This document shows positions 55,605 through 64,000 of a stretch of DNA of 64,000 bases, in pieces. The stretch is from Rufibacter sediminis (GTDB lineage: Bacteria > Bacteroidota > Bacteroidia > Cytophagales > Hymenobacteraceae). Numbering within the stretch: the first letter of the stretch is position 1; each line of letters begins with the position of its first letter. The position numbers were made by a program, and so were the translations under genes. Below the pieces are notes generated by a model. That model did not search any database, was not told where the DNA came from, and was given only the letters and a program-made list of their open reading frames with translations. Where the stretch lies: contig NZ_JACOAF010000023.1 of assembly GCF_014269285.1 (NCBI RefSeq), positions 23,605 through 87,604 on the forward strand. Direction: 5' to 3'.

Positions 55605-58604
55605 CTAGAAGGATACATTGATGCCAGCGGTGAAGGTGCGGGTAGTAGGGTATTTATCCCGCTCATCGTTACCGGGGGCGAAGCCTGAATAACTCACGCC
55701 TTCCGGATCCAGACCTTTGTAACCGGTGATGGTAACCAGGTTCAGGCCAGACACAAACACCCGCGCATTTCTGACAATTTTGATCAGGTCTTTGGGCAAA
55801 GTGTAACCGAAGGTGACGTTGTCAATTTTCACGTAGTCTCCTTTTTCAATGTAATGGCTTACATACACCAGGTCATTATTAAGCCGTTTTCCGTAAACGG
55901 GGTCATAAGCGGTTTTGAGCATGTTGTAGTCTGAATTTATAGGGTTTTCATAGAACATGCGCTGGAAGTTGAGGATGTTATGCCCAAAAGCGCCTCTGAT
56001 GTTGACCGTCATATCGAAGTTTTTGTACCTAGCCGAGTTATTCCAGCCCAACACATGCTTGGGAATGGCGTTACCGTAGTATTGGCGGTCTTCCTGCGTG
56101 GCATCTTTGTAGGGAATTGCCTCACCGGTTCTGCTCTCTACTAACCAACCACCATTCGCATCTACGCCCACGGTTTTCCAGACATAAAAGCGGCCAATAG
56201 GCTCCCCTACGGCTACCCGGTGCGTGAAGTCCTGGATCGGTTCACCGGTATAACCTGCGTCAAAGTATTCTATTGTATTATCAAACTGGTCATTGGTCAG
56301 GGAAACTAACTTTGTTTTATTGGTGGAGTAAGTCACATTGGAGTTCCAGGAAAAATTCTGGGTTTCAACGGGAACAAAATTCACCAATGCCTCAAATCCC
56401 TGGCTGCGCAGAGCACCCGCGTTGATGGCCATGATATCAACTAAGTATGGAGGTCTGGGAACTTCAAAGTTATAGAGCAAGTCTTCAATATCACGCCGGA
56501 AGAAATCCAGGGAACCACTGATGCGGTTTTTCAGGAAACCAAAGTCAATCCCAACATTGTATTCGCCTTTCTTTTCCCACCGGAGATCTGGATTGAAATT
56601 ACGGGCCGGTTCAAAACCAGGAACCCATTTACCGCCAATAAAAGCACCTATATTCTGTTCGAATCTATAGCTGATTTGGGAAAGGTAAGGCCGGTTGGCA
56701 ATAGTACCCGTAACCCCGTATCCCGCTCTTATTTTCAGGTCAGAAACAAACCCTACTGACTTCATGAACTCTTCCTGACTGACTCTCCAGCCCACCGATA
56801 CTGCCGGGAAGGTACCCCACTGGTAATTGACCCCGAATTTAGAAGAGCCCTCGCGGCGCACGCTGGCCATGAACAGGTATTTATCGTTCCAGCTATAGGT
56901 AACACGGCCGAAGAAGCCGATCAGTTTCCAGTTTTCTTTATAGCTACCCATGCCTGCGAGCCCAGCCTGATCTGCTTGACCAGCACCCAGGTTATTCCAA
57001 CCGAAGGCATCGGTCGGGAAATTCCAGTTATCAGCGTTGAAACCTTCATTGGTCTCATCTTGCCAGCTGTACCCTCCCAACAAACTGAAACTATGCGCCC
57101 CCATAGTTTTGGCGTAATTGGAAGTGAGTTCCAGCAAATTGGATCTGCTAGCGTCGGTGTCTCTGCCCGCGTTGCTGTTGCGGTTGTCTAACCAGGTGTC
57201 TGAGTGGTTGAACGTGGAGGCATAGCCATACAGGGAGTTTTCCTGGATGTGTGAACCCAGAATCTTAAAATGAAGGTCTTTGATGGGAGAATAGTCCAGG
57301 CTTCCGCTCATCCGCATTTCCCGGTTGGTGTACTCCTCGTTGAATTCTTCTATCCTGGATACTGGGTTCAGGTAGAAGTACGCATCGCGTTCCTGCCACT
57401 CGCCTGTTTCCGTCCGCACACGGTCGGTGGGATTCCGGATGATGGCCTGCCGGTACGCATAGCCGTCGCCGCCGCCTTCCACAGAAGATCTTACCCGATT
57501 GATTAACTGAATATTCGCTTTCAGTTTGTCATCAAACATGGAATGGTTCACATCTGCCCGGGCCACGAAACGCTCCTGCCCCGTTCTTTTCATGATCCCT
57601 TCCCAATTTCTGTAATTGAGCGAGCCGGTGAAGTTAGTGGTGGAATTTCCGCCGAAGAAGGTCAGGTTGTGGTTATGGCTCACCGGCGTCTGCATGATCT
57701 CATCCAGCCAGTCGGTGTTGCCACCGTAATCCTCGTAATCAATGCCTTCCTCTTTGATCAACCGGCGATAGTCATCGCCGGTCAACAGTTCTGGTCTTCT
57801 GGCGATGGTCTGCACGCTGGTGTAGGCGTTGTATTCAATAGTGCTGCGCTCGCCCTGGGTTTTACGGGTTGTGATCAGGATTACCCCGCCGGTAGCACGC
57901 GTTCCGTAGATAGCTGCCGCGGATCCGTCTTTCAAAACGTCCACTGACTCAATATCCTCAGGGGCAACCGTATTTAGATCGCCGGGCACCCCGTCAATGA
58001 TTACCAAAGGGCTGGAACTTCCCTGGATGGAGCTAATGCCCCGCAGGTTGATCTGGGTGTTTCCGTTGGGATCTCCAGAGGGAGTGGTCACCCGCAGACC
58101 CGCTACTTTGCCCTGCACCAACTGGGCGGCATCCCGCACGGCTCCCTGCACAAAGTCTTCGCGGTCTACCCCGGCCACGGCGCTGGTGACATCGCCCTTC
58201 CGCTGAGTACCATACCCAATCACCACAACCTCATCTAGTTGCTGCCGGTCAGTGGCCAATTTCAGGTCAATCTGCGATCGGTTGCTCACCGGTACTTCCT
58301 GCGAAGAATACCCGATGTAGCTGAACACCAGCACGGCATTATTGGGTACCGAGATCTGGTATTTGCCCTGCACATCGGTCATGACGCCGGCAGTGCCTCC
58401 TTTCACAGAAACGGAAACCCCCACCAGCGGAGACCCATCATCGGCGGAGGTCACCACCCCAGATACCGGTCGGTCCTGGAAGGTAGCTCCCCGATAATCT
58501 CTTACCCCCGCAAAGGCGGCGCCCGGGTGAAAACTGGGCAAAGTGGTGCACAAAAACACGCTACCAGACAAGGCAAGTAGCCTATTCGTAAATTTCCATT
58601 TCAT
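55605..58604 (-). CDS. SusC/RagA-family TonB-linked outer membrane transporter
   Basis: 999 aa. A signal peptide (to about residue 32) is followed by a carboxypeptidase-regulatory-like domain (VSGVVTSADDGSPLVGVSVS), the TonB-box region LDEVVVIGYGTQRKGDVTSA, a plug (AQLVQGKVAGLRVT, ISSIQGSSSPLVIIDGVPGD, IYGTRATGGVILITT) and a 22-strand barrel ending in FTAGINVSF with terminal Phe. It imports the SusD-bound ligand using TonB energy. Its start is preceded by 1.29 kb without a gene, an unusually long upstream region. The susD gene follows after 12 bases. Confidence 0.95.
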   Translation of the reverse strand: MKWKFTNRLLALSGSVFLCTTLPSFHPGAAFAGVRDYRGATFQDRPVSGVVTSADDGSPLVGVSVSVKGGTAGVMTDVQGKYQISVPNNAVLVFSYIGYSSQEVPVSNRSQIDLKLATDRQQLDEVVVIGYGTQRKGDVTSAVAGVDREDFVQGAVRDAAQLVQGKVAGLRVTTPSGDPNGNTQINLRGISSIQGSSSPLVIIDGVPGDLNTVAPEDIESVDVLKDGSAAAIYGTRATGGVILITTRKTQGERSTIEYNAYTSVQTIARRPELLTGDDYRRLIKEEGIDYEDYGGNTDWLDEIMQTPVSHNHNLTFFGGNSTTNFTGSLNYRNWEGIMKRTGQERFVARADVNHSMFDDKLKANIQLINRVRSSVEGGGDGYAYRQAIIRNPTDRVRTETGEWQERDAYFYLNPVSRIEEFNEEYTNREMRMSGSLDYSPIKDLHFKILGSHIQENSLYGYASTFNHSDTWLDNRNSNAGRDTDASRSNLLELTSNYAKTMGAHSFSLLGGYSWQDETNEGFNADNWNFPTDAFGWNNLGAGQADQAGLAGMGSYKENWKLIGFFGRVTYSWNDKYLFMASVRREGSSKFGVNYQWGTFPAVSVGWRVSQEEFMKSVGFVSDLKIRAGYGVTGTIANRPYLSQISYRFEQNIGAFIGGKWVPGFEPARNFNPDLRWEKKGEYNVGIDFGFLKNRISGSLDFFRRDIEDLLYNFEVPRPPYLVDIMAINAGALRSQGFEALVNFVPVETQNFSWNSNVTYSTNKTKLVSLTNDQFDNTIEYFDAGYTGEPIQDFTHRVAVGEPIGRFYVWKTVGVDANGGWLVESRTGEAIPYKDATQEDRQYYGNAIPKHVLGWNNSARYKNFDMTVNIRGAFGHNILNFQRMFYENPINSDYNMLKTAYDPVYGKRLNNDLVYVSHYIEKGDYVKIDNVTFGYTLPKDLIKIVRNARVFVSGLNLVTITGYKGLDPEGVSYSGFAPGNDERDKYPTTRTFTAGINVSF

Positions 58605-59617
58605 AGAAGCTATTTTTTAAGATTGAAAACTGACAGAAAACACCTGAGCATTAAAACCGAAGGTTCCTTCACCAGCCCTGAACAGGACGCACTGGTGACC
58701 TCTCTGAGGAAATCCCGAGAAAAAAGAGATGATATGTTCAGCCCGAGGCTGCTTTTTTATGTTTCCCTGCCCGTAGCGTAGGCAGGCACAAGATGGAATT
58801 GCCGCTACACAACTCCATGAACTTAGAAAATGAGGCTATTTGCCGTTCTACCGTCTGCCCTGTAGCCATCTGGCAGTCATTCATTTAGAAGAGTTAACCG
58901 GCATCGTCACTCCCAAAACAAGGATAGCACTTTTCCTACCCTTACATCCAACACACAGCTATCTATCCTTACACCCACATGCAGGTATAATTCAATTTAT
59001 GCAATCTTTAAAAGACCACCTACGGTATTTCTATTATGTTTGATCGTTTGTATTAGTCTAGACTCCCGCTTCACATTCACTTACAACAGTCTAATACCAA
59101 AGGTAAGACCAACCTTTAGAAACAAACTGATACATCATAGCACAAAGCAATATCAGCAATCTGAATACCAATAATTTAAACCAAAACAGCAACCCAACCT
59201 TCACGAAGAACACCTCTTTCTTCTGCCCCAGAGACCCAGGATTCTCCAGAACTTACTTCAGCGTTTTCCATCTGAACAAAGGTGGTTTTCAGCACAACTT
59301 GAAAGAACTCGCTTCAACTTCCCTTAGACCGCTGTTCTTCACAATCCAATAACCAAGTCACCGCGACATACTTGAGAAACTCTTTCAACCGGTTGTACTT
59401 TAAACAGGTTTGTTATTTTAATCCAGCACCTATTACAAATCTAATGTATCTGTTACTGCTACTCCTCTTCTGGATTATCTAATACAGATACTATATTAAC
59501 ATATCGTTACCATCAGGTGGTAAATCCCGCGGGGGGAATGGCGACAACTACGCTTCTCTCCCAGTTCCAGGCAAGGTTCTCTCATTATGTAGGAACGATA
59601 CGAGGAAAGAGCACACC

Positions 59618-59740
59618 ATGAAAGCTATTCTGGCTTGCATGCTCACTTATTCCAGTAACAACTATAAGGACAAGAGCTGGTGGATGAAGTTGCGTCACCT
59701 TTTAGATGATGCGCATGTATTCTGGATAACACCTTTATAA
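59618..59740 (+). CDS. Candidate 40-aa small protein
   Basis: ATG at 59618 is preceded at 59602-59608 by AGGAAAG-like purines (GAGGAAAGAGCACACC spacing). The frame reads MKAILACMLTYSSNNYKDKS and ends ITPL before TAA at 59738. The stop is followed directly by a strong intrinsic terminator. There are no recognised homologues that I can name; it could equally be a noncoding RNA with a chance frame. Confidence 0.35.
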   Translation: MKAILACMLTYSSNNYKDKSWWMKLRHLLDDAHVFWITPL

Positions 59741-59785
59741 ACAGCAAATCCACTGACATGTATCAGTGGATTTGCTGTTTATAGC
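59739..59785 (+). terminator. Intrinsic terminator
   Basis: AAACAGCAAATCCACTGA pairs with TCAGTGGATTTGCTGTTT around a 6-base loop, then ATAG. It directly follows the small frame at 59618. Confidence 0.75.
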
Positions 59786-59811
59786 GTAATTTCTAAAAAG
59801 AAGGGTAAATC

Positions 59812-59848
59812 TGTTTTAGGCTTGCTTTTACCAAAACACACCTAAAGC
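59812..59848. repeat. Boundary hairpin copy
   Basis: TGTTTTAGGCTTGCTTTTA ... AAAACACACCTAAAGCA, 47 bases after the DUF805 stop. Confidence 0.45.
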
Positions 59849-59895
59849 ATGAACTTCAGGCAGACCAGTTGGCAGACCATATCATTCATCTTGGA

Positions 59896-60249
59896 TCAGA
59901 CCGCTGGTTCTTCCTCCCAGAACTCCAGCGCGGCTTCTATTTCCCTTTTGGGGTCTTGCCCGTAGCGGTTCCTGCCATCCTCGCCTTCCCCGAAGAGCAT
60001 CACCAGTCCGTAAAATGGGATCAACTGGAACCAACCCATATTGCCGCGGTCGTGACAGCGTTTGGCTCCATGTGCCCAGATAAACCAGACCAGCGGAATG
60101 TAGATCACCAGGATGATCAGGGAAGAAGTCACATCATTAGGCGTAGCCAGCACACTGAACGTCATCACTAGTGCGGTGTAGATCAGGCAGCTCAGGCCAT
60201 ATTCCAAACGTCTGATTCTTCCGGTAAAGGAAAACGGGGCTTTGAACAT
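59896..60249 (-). CDS. DUF805 family membrane protein
   Basis: 117 aa: the DUF805 signature FSFTGRIRRLEYGLSCLIYT at the start, two or three transmembrane helices, and the conserved AKRCHDRGNMGWFQLIPFY motif with a C-terminal GRNRYGQDPK. Inner membrane protein of unknown function found in many bacteria. It is probably monocistronic, with a boundary hairpin downstream. Confidence 0.88.
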   Translation of the reverse strand: MFKAPFSFTGRIRRLEYGLSCLIYTALVMTFSVLATPNDVTSSLIILVIYIPLVWFIWAHGAKRCHDRGNMGWFQLIPFYGLVMLFGEGEDGRNRYGQDPKREIEAALEFWEEEPAV

Positions 60250-60343
60250 ATCGGGTAGCGCTCTTTTATAGTTTATAGGTTTGGGTACCTGATTTACTAT
60301 GAAGATAAAATCGACTTATACATTTTTCAACGGGAAGGCCATC

Positions 60344-60388
60344 CGCCGTTTAGAGCTTGTTTTCTGAAAACGGGCCCTAAACGGCGGG
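60344..60388. terminator. Boundary hairpin, well paired, after the GMC oxidoreductase
   Basis: CCGCCGTTTAG pairs with CTAAACGGCGG and the inner CTTGTTTTC with GAAAACGGG. It is 32 bases after the gene stop. Confidence 0.65.
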
Positions 60389-60419
60389 GAGAACAAACAG
60401 GCCAATCTTGCGCTTGTTC

Positions 60420-62135
60420 CTAGATATTCTGCTTCTTTCTCTCCCGCACGGCATGGTCCACGGCGCGGGCGGTGAGGGCCATGTAGGTCAGGGACGGGTT
60501 CTGGGTGGAGGTAGACGTCATGCAGGCGCCATCGGTGACATACACGTTGGGGCAGGCGTGCAGCTGGTTGTATTTGTTCAGCAGCGACGTTTTGGGATCA
60601 TGGCCCATGCGCACGCCGCCCATCTCGTGGATGTCCAGCCCCGGGGCTTGCTTTGAATCCGTTTTCTGGATGTTGGTGAAGCCGGCTTTGGTGAACATCT
60701 CTTCCAGTTGCGCGTGGTAATCGGCCACCATTTTGTCGTCGTTGGCGTCATAGTCCAGCGAGATGTTCAGGAGCGGAATGCCCCAGGCGTCTTTCTGGTT
60801 TTTGCTCAGGCTCAGGCGGCTCTCCTCTTTGGGAATGGTTTCGCCCATCATGTGCGAGCCCACTTTCCAGGTTCCCCAGGTGGGGTTTAGGAGCTGTTTT
60901 TTCAATTCGGCCCCGAAACCGGATTTGTCTTCCACCTTGCTCCTATCGGCCCGGAAACCAGCGGCGTAGCCCCGGAGGAAATCCGTCTCCTGTTGGTGCA
61001 GGTTCCGGAAACGCGGAATATAGCCGCCGCCCGCTGGGTTGCGGCCATCGGTGGCGTACTCCTGGAAGCCCTCGTACTCCGCTGAGATGCGGGCCCGGTA
61101 GTTGTGGAAAGCCACGTATTTGCCCAACAGACCGTTGTCATTGCCCAGGCCGTTGGGGAACCGGTGCGAGGTGGAGTTCAGCAGAATCTGGTTCGTGCTG
61201 AAGGCCGAGGCATTCACGAAGATGACGGGCGCGTAATATTCTGTAACGTCCTTGGTTTGGGCATGGATGACGCGCACGCCCGTGGCGCGCGCCGCCTTCT
61301 CGTCATAGATGACTTCCTGTACCACCGCGTGCGGCTGCAAGGTCAGGTTGCCGGTTCGTTCGGCCCACGGCAGTGTGGAGGCGTTGCTGCTGAAGTACCC
61401 GCCAAACGGACAGCCGCGCTGGCACAGCACCCGGTTCTGGCACTGCGCCCGGCCCTGGTCCAGGTGAATCTGGTTGGGTTTGGAAAGATGCGCGCAGCGG
61501 GCACTGATCACGTGCCTATTGCCGTACTGGGTTTTGAGTTGCTTTTTGAAGTAGTCTTCCACGCTGTTCAGCGGGAAAGCGGGCAGAAAGTCACCATCTG
61601 GCAGTTCTTCCAGGCCATCAGCATTCCCCGAGATGCCAGCGAATTTCTCCACGTAACTGTACCAGGGCGCCAGGTCTTTGTACCGGATGGGCCAATCCAC
61701 GGCGAACCCGTCGCGGGCGGGTCCCTCAAAGTCCAGATCGCTCCAACGCTGGGTCTGACGTGCCCACAGCAAAGACTTGCCGCCCACCTGCTGGCCCCTG
61801 ATCCAGTCAAAGGGTTTTTCCTGCACGTACGGCTGCTCCTCGTCTTTCACGAAGAAGTGCATGGCATCCTCGCGGAAGGCGTAGCAGCGGCTCACCACCG
61901 GGTTCTTTTCCTTTATTTCGCGGGTCAGTTCTCCCCTGTGCTCAAACTCATAGGGCATCAGGTTGGTGGTGGGGTAATCCTTGAGGTGTTTCACGTCGCG
62001 GCCGCGCTCCAGCACCAGCGTCTTGAGTCCTTTTTCGGTGAATTCCTTGGCCGCCCAGCCGCCACTTATCCCAGACCCTACCACAATGGCATCAAAGGTC
62101 CGCTGCTTCACGCTGTCTACGTTGAGGTTAGCCAT
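60420..62135 (-). CDS. GMC family oxidoreductase (gluconate 2-dehydrogenase large-subunit-like)
   Basis: 571 aa. FAD-binding FDAIVVGSGISGGWAAKEF (G-x-G-x2-G) and LVLERG at the N-terminus, GMC signature in the middle, and C-terminal HEMGGVRMG and a final NPSLTYMALTARAVDH where the GMC catalytic His/Asn pair normally lies. The protein belongs to the glucose-methanol-choline oxidoreductase group, paired with a small subunit as in periplasmic membrane-bound sugar dehydrogenases. No cytochrome c subunit gene is adjacent. The sugar substrate is unknown. The start overlaps the small-subunit stop by 8 bases. Confidence 0.88.
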   Translation of the reverse strand: MANLNVDSVKQRTFDAIVVGSGISGGWAAKEFTEKGLKTLVLERGRDVKHLKDYPTTNLMPYEFEHRGELTREIKEKNPVVSRCYAFREDAMHFFVKDEEQPYVQEKPFDWIRGQQVGGKSLLWARQTQRWSDLDFEGPARDGFAVDWPIRYKDLAPWYSYVEKFAGISGNADGLEELPDGDFLPAFPLNSVEDYFKKQLKTQYGNRHVISARCAHLSKPNQIHLDQGRAQCQNRVLCQRGCPFGGYFSSNASTLPWAERTGNLTLQPHAVVQEVIYDEKAARATGVRVIHAQTKDVTEYYAPVIFVNASAFSTNQILLNSTSHRFPNGLGNDNGLLGKYVAFHNYRARISAEYEGFQEYATDGRNPAGGGYIPRFRNLHQQETDFLRGYAAGFRADRSKVEDKSGFGAELKKQLLNPTWGTWKVGSHMMGETIPKEESRLSLSKNQKDAWGIPLLNISLDYDANDDKMVADYHAQLEEMFTKAGFTNIQKTDSKQAPGLDIHEMGGVRMGHDPKTSLLNKYNQLHACPNVYVTDGACMTSTSTQNPSLTYMALTARAVDHAVRERKKQNI

Positions 62136-62673
62136 TGCTTGTTACTTTTGCGGCCTTTACCGGATAATACGCCAAATACCGGCTGGGCACTAATTCATAT
62201 TTGCGCAATTTGGTCATGACCAGTTCTGAGTTGAGATACCCCAGAATGGTTTGGTCTTTCACTATTTTATAGAAGGCGAGCACTTCCGGAGCGGCGTTCC
62301 CGGCGTTCACCGCCGCGACTACTTCCTGGCGTTGCGGCGGCGTACATTCCGCAAAGGTGCTGCCGGTTTGCTTTTTGGTTTGTTTCTGAAAGGCGGCCAT
62401 GCCATCCTGAAAGGCGCGCTGGTCTTCCTCGCCGTACACCTCGTCTACCATTTTGAGGGTGAATTTGTGCAGGCCCAGGGTTTTCGCGCCGGCCGTGTCA
62501 GTCGTCGGGATCAGGGTTTCCACGAGTTCGGCCAGCATCTTCTCGTCATCGCCGGATACCTCCAGGTGCTTCAGTTGGACGGAGGCTTTGTCGCGCTCCA
62601 GCATGCAGGACGGCAGCAGCACCAGCCCGCCCGTGAAGATCAGCAACCCTTTTACCGCGGCACGCCTTTTCAT
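62128..62673 (-). CDS. Gluconate 2-dehydrogenase subunit 3 family protein
   Basis: 181 aa with a twin-arginine-like leader (MKRRAAVKGLLIFTGGLVLL) that ends in PSC, so it may be a Tat- or Sec-exported lipoprotein. The remainder (MLAELVETLIPTTDTAGAKT, LGLHKFTLKMVDEVY) is the gluconate_2-dh3 domain. It is thought to help export or stabilise the GMC subunit and is translationally coupled to it. Confidence 0.9.
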   Translation of the reverse strand: MKRRAAVKGLLIFTGGLVLLPSCMLERDKASVQLKHLEVSGDDEKMLAELVETLIPTTDTAGAKTLGLHKFTLKMVDEVYGEEDQRAFQDGMAAFQKQTKKQTGSTFAECTPPQRQEVVAAVNAGNAAPEVLAFYKIVKDQTILGYLNSELVMTKLRKYELVPSRYLAYYPVKAAKVTSNG

Positions 62674-63012
62674 AGAATCTCTCAGTCAAACAGCTTTACA
62701 GCCAGGACATAACAATGAATCCGATTTAAACCATCAATATAATTGAAAGAATCATAACCCCCGAATATTCACCTGTTTCAGATCAGTTTTTGCTAAAAGA
62801 GTACTAAAACGCTTTCCCCGGCTCTACCCCAGTCAGCGCTTCCAGCGGAGAGGCAAAGAAACTAAGCACAGCTGACGCCTTTTGGGGAACGGACAAGCAA
62901 TGTAGTATCTCCCAAGATACCCAACAAAACCAAGCCCAACGGACAGCGTAAATAGCTCTAACTCTTGCACCTGGGATCTCACTTTCACTATAACTCCTTA
63001 TTCACTAAAATT
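62674..63012. other. Gene-free 339-bp gap
   Basis: Only a degenerate boundary hairpin at about 62783-62812 (CAGTTTTTGCTAAAAGAGTACTAAAACG) is visible. It separates the divergent small-subunit and DoxX genes; promoters were not identified. Confidence 0.5.
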
Positions 63013-63423
63013 ATGGACAGAGTATTAGGTAGATACGCCCCCCAACTATACGCCTTGTTGCGCATTGTAGCCGGGCTGATGTTTGCGATGCACGGGACTC
63101 AAAAACTCTTCGGCTGGCCGGGAGACAAAGACCCCATGCCGTTGGCCGGACTCATGGGCGTGGCCGGCATCATTGAGTTAGTGGCCGGCTTGCTCATCGC
63201 CTTTGGGTTGTTTACCGGCTGGGCGGCCTTTATTGCCAGCGGGCTGATGGCGGTGGCGTATTTCATGGCGCACGCCGGGCAAGGCGCACTGCCCATCCTG
63301 AACCAGGGCGAGCTGGCGGTGTTGTACTGCTTTTTGTTCCTCTACATTGCGGCCCAGGGATCAGGCATCTGGAGTATAGACGGTGCCCGCCGGGGCGGAA
63401 CGCGGTCTAACATGCACCTGTAA
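63013..63423 (+). CDS. DoxX family membrane protein
   Basis: 136 aa from the ATG at 63013 (MDRVLGRYAPQLYALLRIVA); an in-frame ATG at 62965 is less likely. Four transmembrane helices, with HGTQKLFGWPG after the first, IIELVAGLLIAFGLFTGWA, and MAYFMAH-like helix ends match the DoxX/DoxD group of small inner membrane proteins with links to redox and thiol stress. Function is unproven. A strong terminator follows. Confidence 0.88.
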   Translation: MDRVLGRYAPQLYALLRIVAGLMFAMHGTQKLFGWPGDKDPMPLAGLMGVAGIIELVAGLLIAFGLFTGWAAFIASGLMAVAYFMAHAGQGALPILNQGELAVLYCFLFLYIAAQGSGIWSIDGARRGGTRSNMHL

Positions 63424-63461
63424 ACTCGGCAGATCGCCCGGTTTATTGAAGCCAATAACAA

Positions 63462-63512
63462 AAAACCGCCCAGGCAAAGTCATTGCTGCTTTGCCTGGGC
63501 GGTTTTGGTTTA
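63462..63512. terminator. Bidirectional intrinsic terminator
   Basis: 18-bp stem AAAACCGCCCAGGCAAAG pairing with CTTTGCCTGGGCGGTTTT (63489-63506), then GGTTT. It lies between DoxX and the convergent small gene. Confidence 0.85.
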
Positions 63513-63590
63513 AACTGCCGGAGGGGCAAAAAACTGCCCTTCTAATGGATTATCATGGCTTTCCGTCAGTCCTGTACTGAGTAAGAAAAT

Positions 63591-63839
63591 TTAACAGTCA
63601 CAGGTAAAATCGCGGCTGGTGAACTGGTTAGAGGCCACGTCGCCTACTTTCACGAGCTGGTCAAACGGGATTTCCTCGCCGGTAGCCAGTTCCACTTTCA
63701 GGCCGTTTCCTGTTTCTTCCACCTTCTTGATGAGGGCCGTCACGGTCAAAAACTCATTTAAATCAGTGCGGTACTGTATCTTCAGGAATTTCTTCTTGGC
63801 CACGGCCTCATTCACCGCCTGCATCATTTGTTTATCCAT
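63591..63839 (-). CDS. Small conserved-type hypothetical protein
   Basis: 82 aa beginning MDKQMMQAVNEAVAKKKFLK. A short helix is followed by beta strands (IQYRTDLNEFLTVTALIKKV, GLKVELATGEEIPFDQLVKV), reminiscent of small Sm-like or WYL-like barrels, and ends in TCDC. I do not recognise a named family with confidence. It is convergent with the DoxX gene and starts about 70 bases from the probable IS end. Confidence 0.55.
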   Translation of the reverse strand: MDKQMMQAVNEAVAKKKFLKIQYRTDLNEFLTVTALIKKVEETGNGLKVELATGEEIPFDQLVKVGDVASNQFTSRDFTCDC

Positions 63840-63884
63840 GGCTTCTAGGGTAAGGTCTACAATAAAGGTATACGGCCGAAACGT

Positions 63885-63913
63885 TTTTAAGTCATTTCCG
63901 GAAAATCAGCCCT
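63885..63913. repeat. Boundary hairpin copy at IS junction
   Basis: ACGTTTTTAAGTCATTTCCG ... GAAAATCAGCCC; the right arm stops where the presumed insertion sequence begins, as if the hairpin were cut by the insertion. Confidence 0.3.
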
Positions 63914-64000
63914 AGGGCGCGTTGACAATTGTAGAATTATTTTTCCTGGCAGTTGTTAGAGTATCAAAAAGCCTATGCGTCGTTATGAGATCACGGACCG
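63913..64000 (+). mobile_element. Left end of an IS5-family insertion sequence (runs off window)
   Basis: GGGCGCGTTGACAATT near 63915 looks like a terminal inverted repeat, and an ATG at 63975 opens MRRYEITDR, the usual N-terminus of IS5-family (DUF4096) transposases. Only 26 bases of the gene are inside the window. The other end cannot be checked. Confidence 0.45.
63975..64000 (+). CDS. IS5-family transposase, first residues only
   Basis: Partial frame MRRYEITDR. Assignment rests on the strong resemblance of this start to MRRYELTDEQW-type transposases and on the inverted-repeat-like sequence about 60 bases upstream. Confidence 0.4.

Larger units (their letters stand above)
58605..59895. other. 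Gene-free 1.3-kb AT-rich region upstream of susC
   Basis: No long credible open frame. A perfect TAnnTTTG match on the minus strand is TAGATTTG at 59436-59443 but without a good -33 partner. A 40-codon frame with a ribosome-binding site and terminator occurs at 59618-59782. The composition is lower in G+C than the genes on either side. Confidence 0.5.

Noticed and set aside
58840..59043. 67-codon open frame upstream of susC
   Set aside because: No ribosome-binding site, unusual composition and no recognisable features; most likely chance.
61104..62219. 371-codon open frame opposite the GMC oxidoreductase
   Set aside because: Overlaps two well-supported genes on the other strand and shows no family features.

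Overview
The window comes from a member of the Bacteroidota, most likely order Cytophagales, family Hymenobacteraceae (Rufibacter/Pontibacter-like). The basis is a SusC/SusD pair, several TonB-dependent outer membrane proteins, a fused CcoN-CcoO oxidase subunit, promoters that fit the Bacteroidota TTG-N19-TAnnTTTG pattern, and many glycoside hydrolases with signal peptides. Genus is inference only. No rRNA, tRNA or CRISPR array was recognised.

0-6 kb holds unlinked genes: a partial YCII-family gene, a secreted metallophosphoesterase/beta-propeller fusion, an outer membrane beta-barrel receptor and a DUF1456 protein. 6-15 kb is a minus-strand cbb3 oxidase region, transcribed from high to low coordinates: ccoS, ccoNO, ccoQ and ccoP, a 1.2 kb repeat-rich gap, then ccoG, fixH, a SafE/UreH-like membrane protein and a universal stress protein. 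FNR/Crp-like palindromes precede both ccoS and ccoG.

15-26 kb is an accessory region. It has a REP-associated tyrosine transposase surrounded by its presumed REP palindromes, an orphan HsdR-N-like nuclease, and an antitoxin whose toxin is cut to 19 codons. It also has a quinone reductase homologue, a signal peptidase I gene and a tyrosyl-tRNA synthetase gene each broken by one in-frame stop, a LysR regulator, a possible abortive-infection protein and a truncated GH51 gene. Dispersed repeats are concentrated here.

26-59 kb is almost entirely minus strand and is the most interesting part. It encodes two GH127 beta-L-arabinofuranosidases (plus the GH51 stump), a GH2 beta-galactosidase, a GH97 enzyme with a retaining-type Asp, two S9 prolyl peptidases, an Xaa-Pro aminopeptidase, a DUF885 and an M1 peptidase. 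It also has a complete trans-4-hydroxy-L-proline catabolic operon with a divergent AraC regulator, and a SusC/SusD pair. Together these could strip arabinose and galactose from plant hydroxyproline-rich glycoproteins (extensins, arabinogalactan proteins), cut the Pro/Hyp-rich peptide and burn hydroxyproline to 2-oxoglutarate. I propose this as a candidate hydroxyproline-rich-glycoprotein utilisation locus.

59-64 kb has a DUF805 protein, a GMC oxidoreductase with its small subunit, a DoxX protein, a small hypothetical gene, and the left end of what looks like an IS5-family element running off the window. Across the whole window nearly every transcription-unit boundary carries one copy of a degenerate hairpin with arm consensus GTTTTAGGCCTGTTTT; it is absent inside tight operons.
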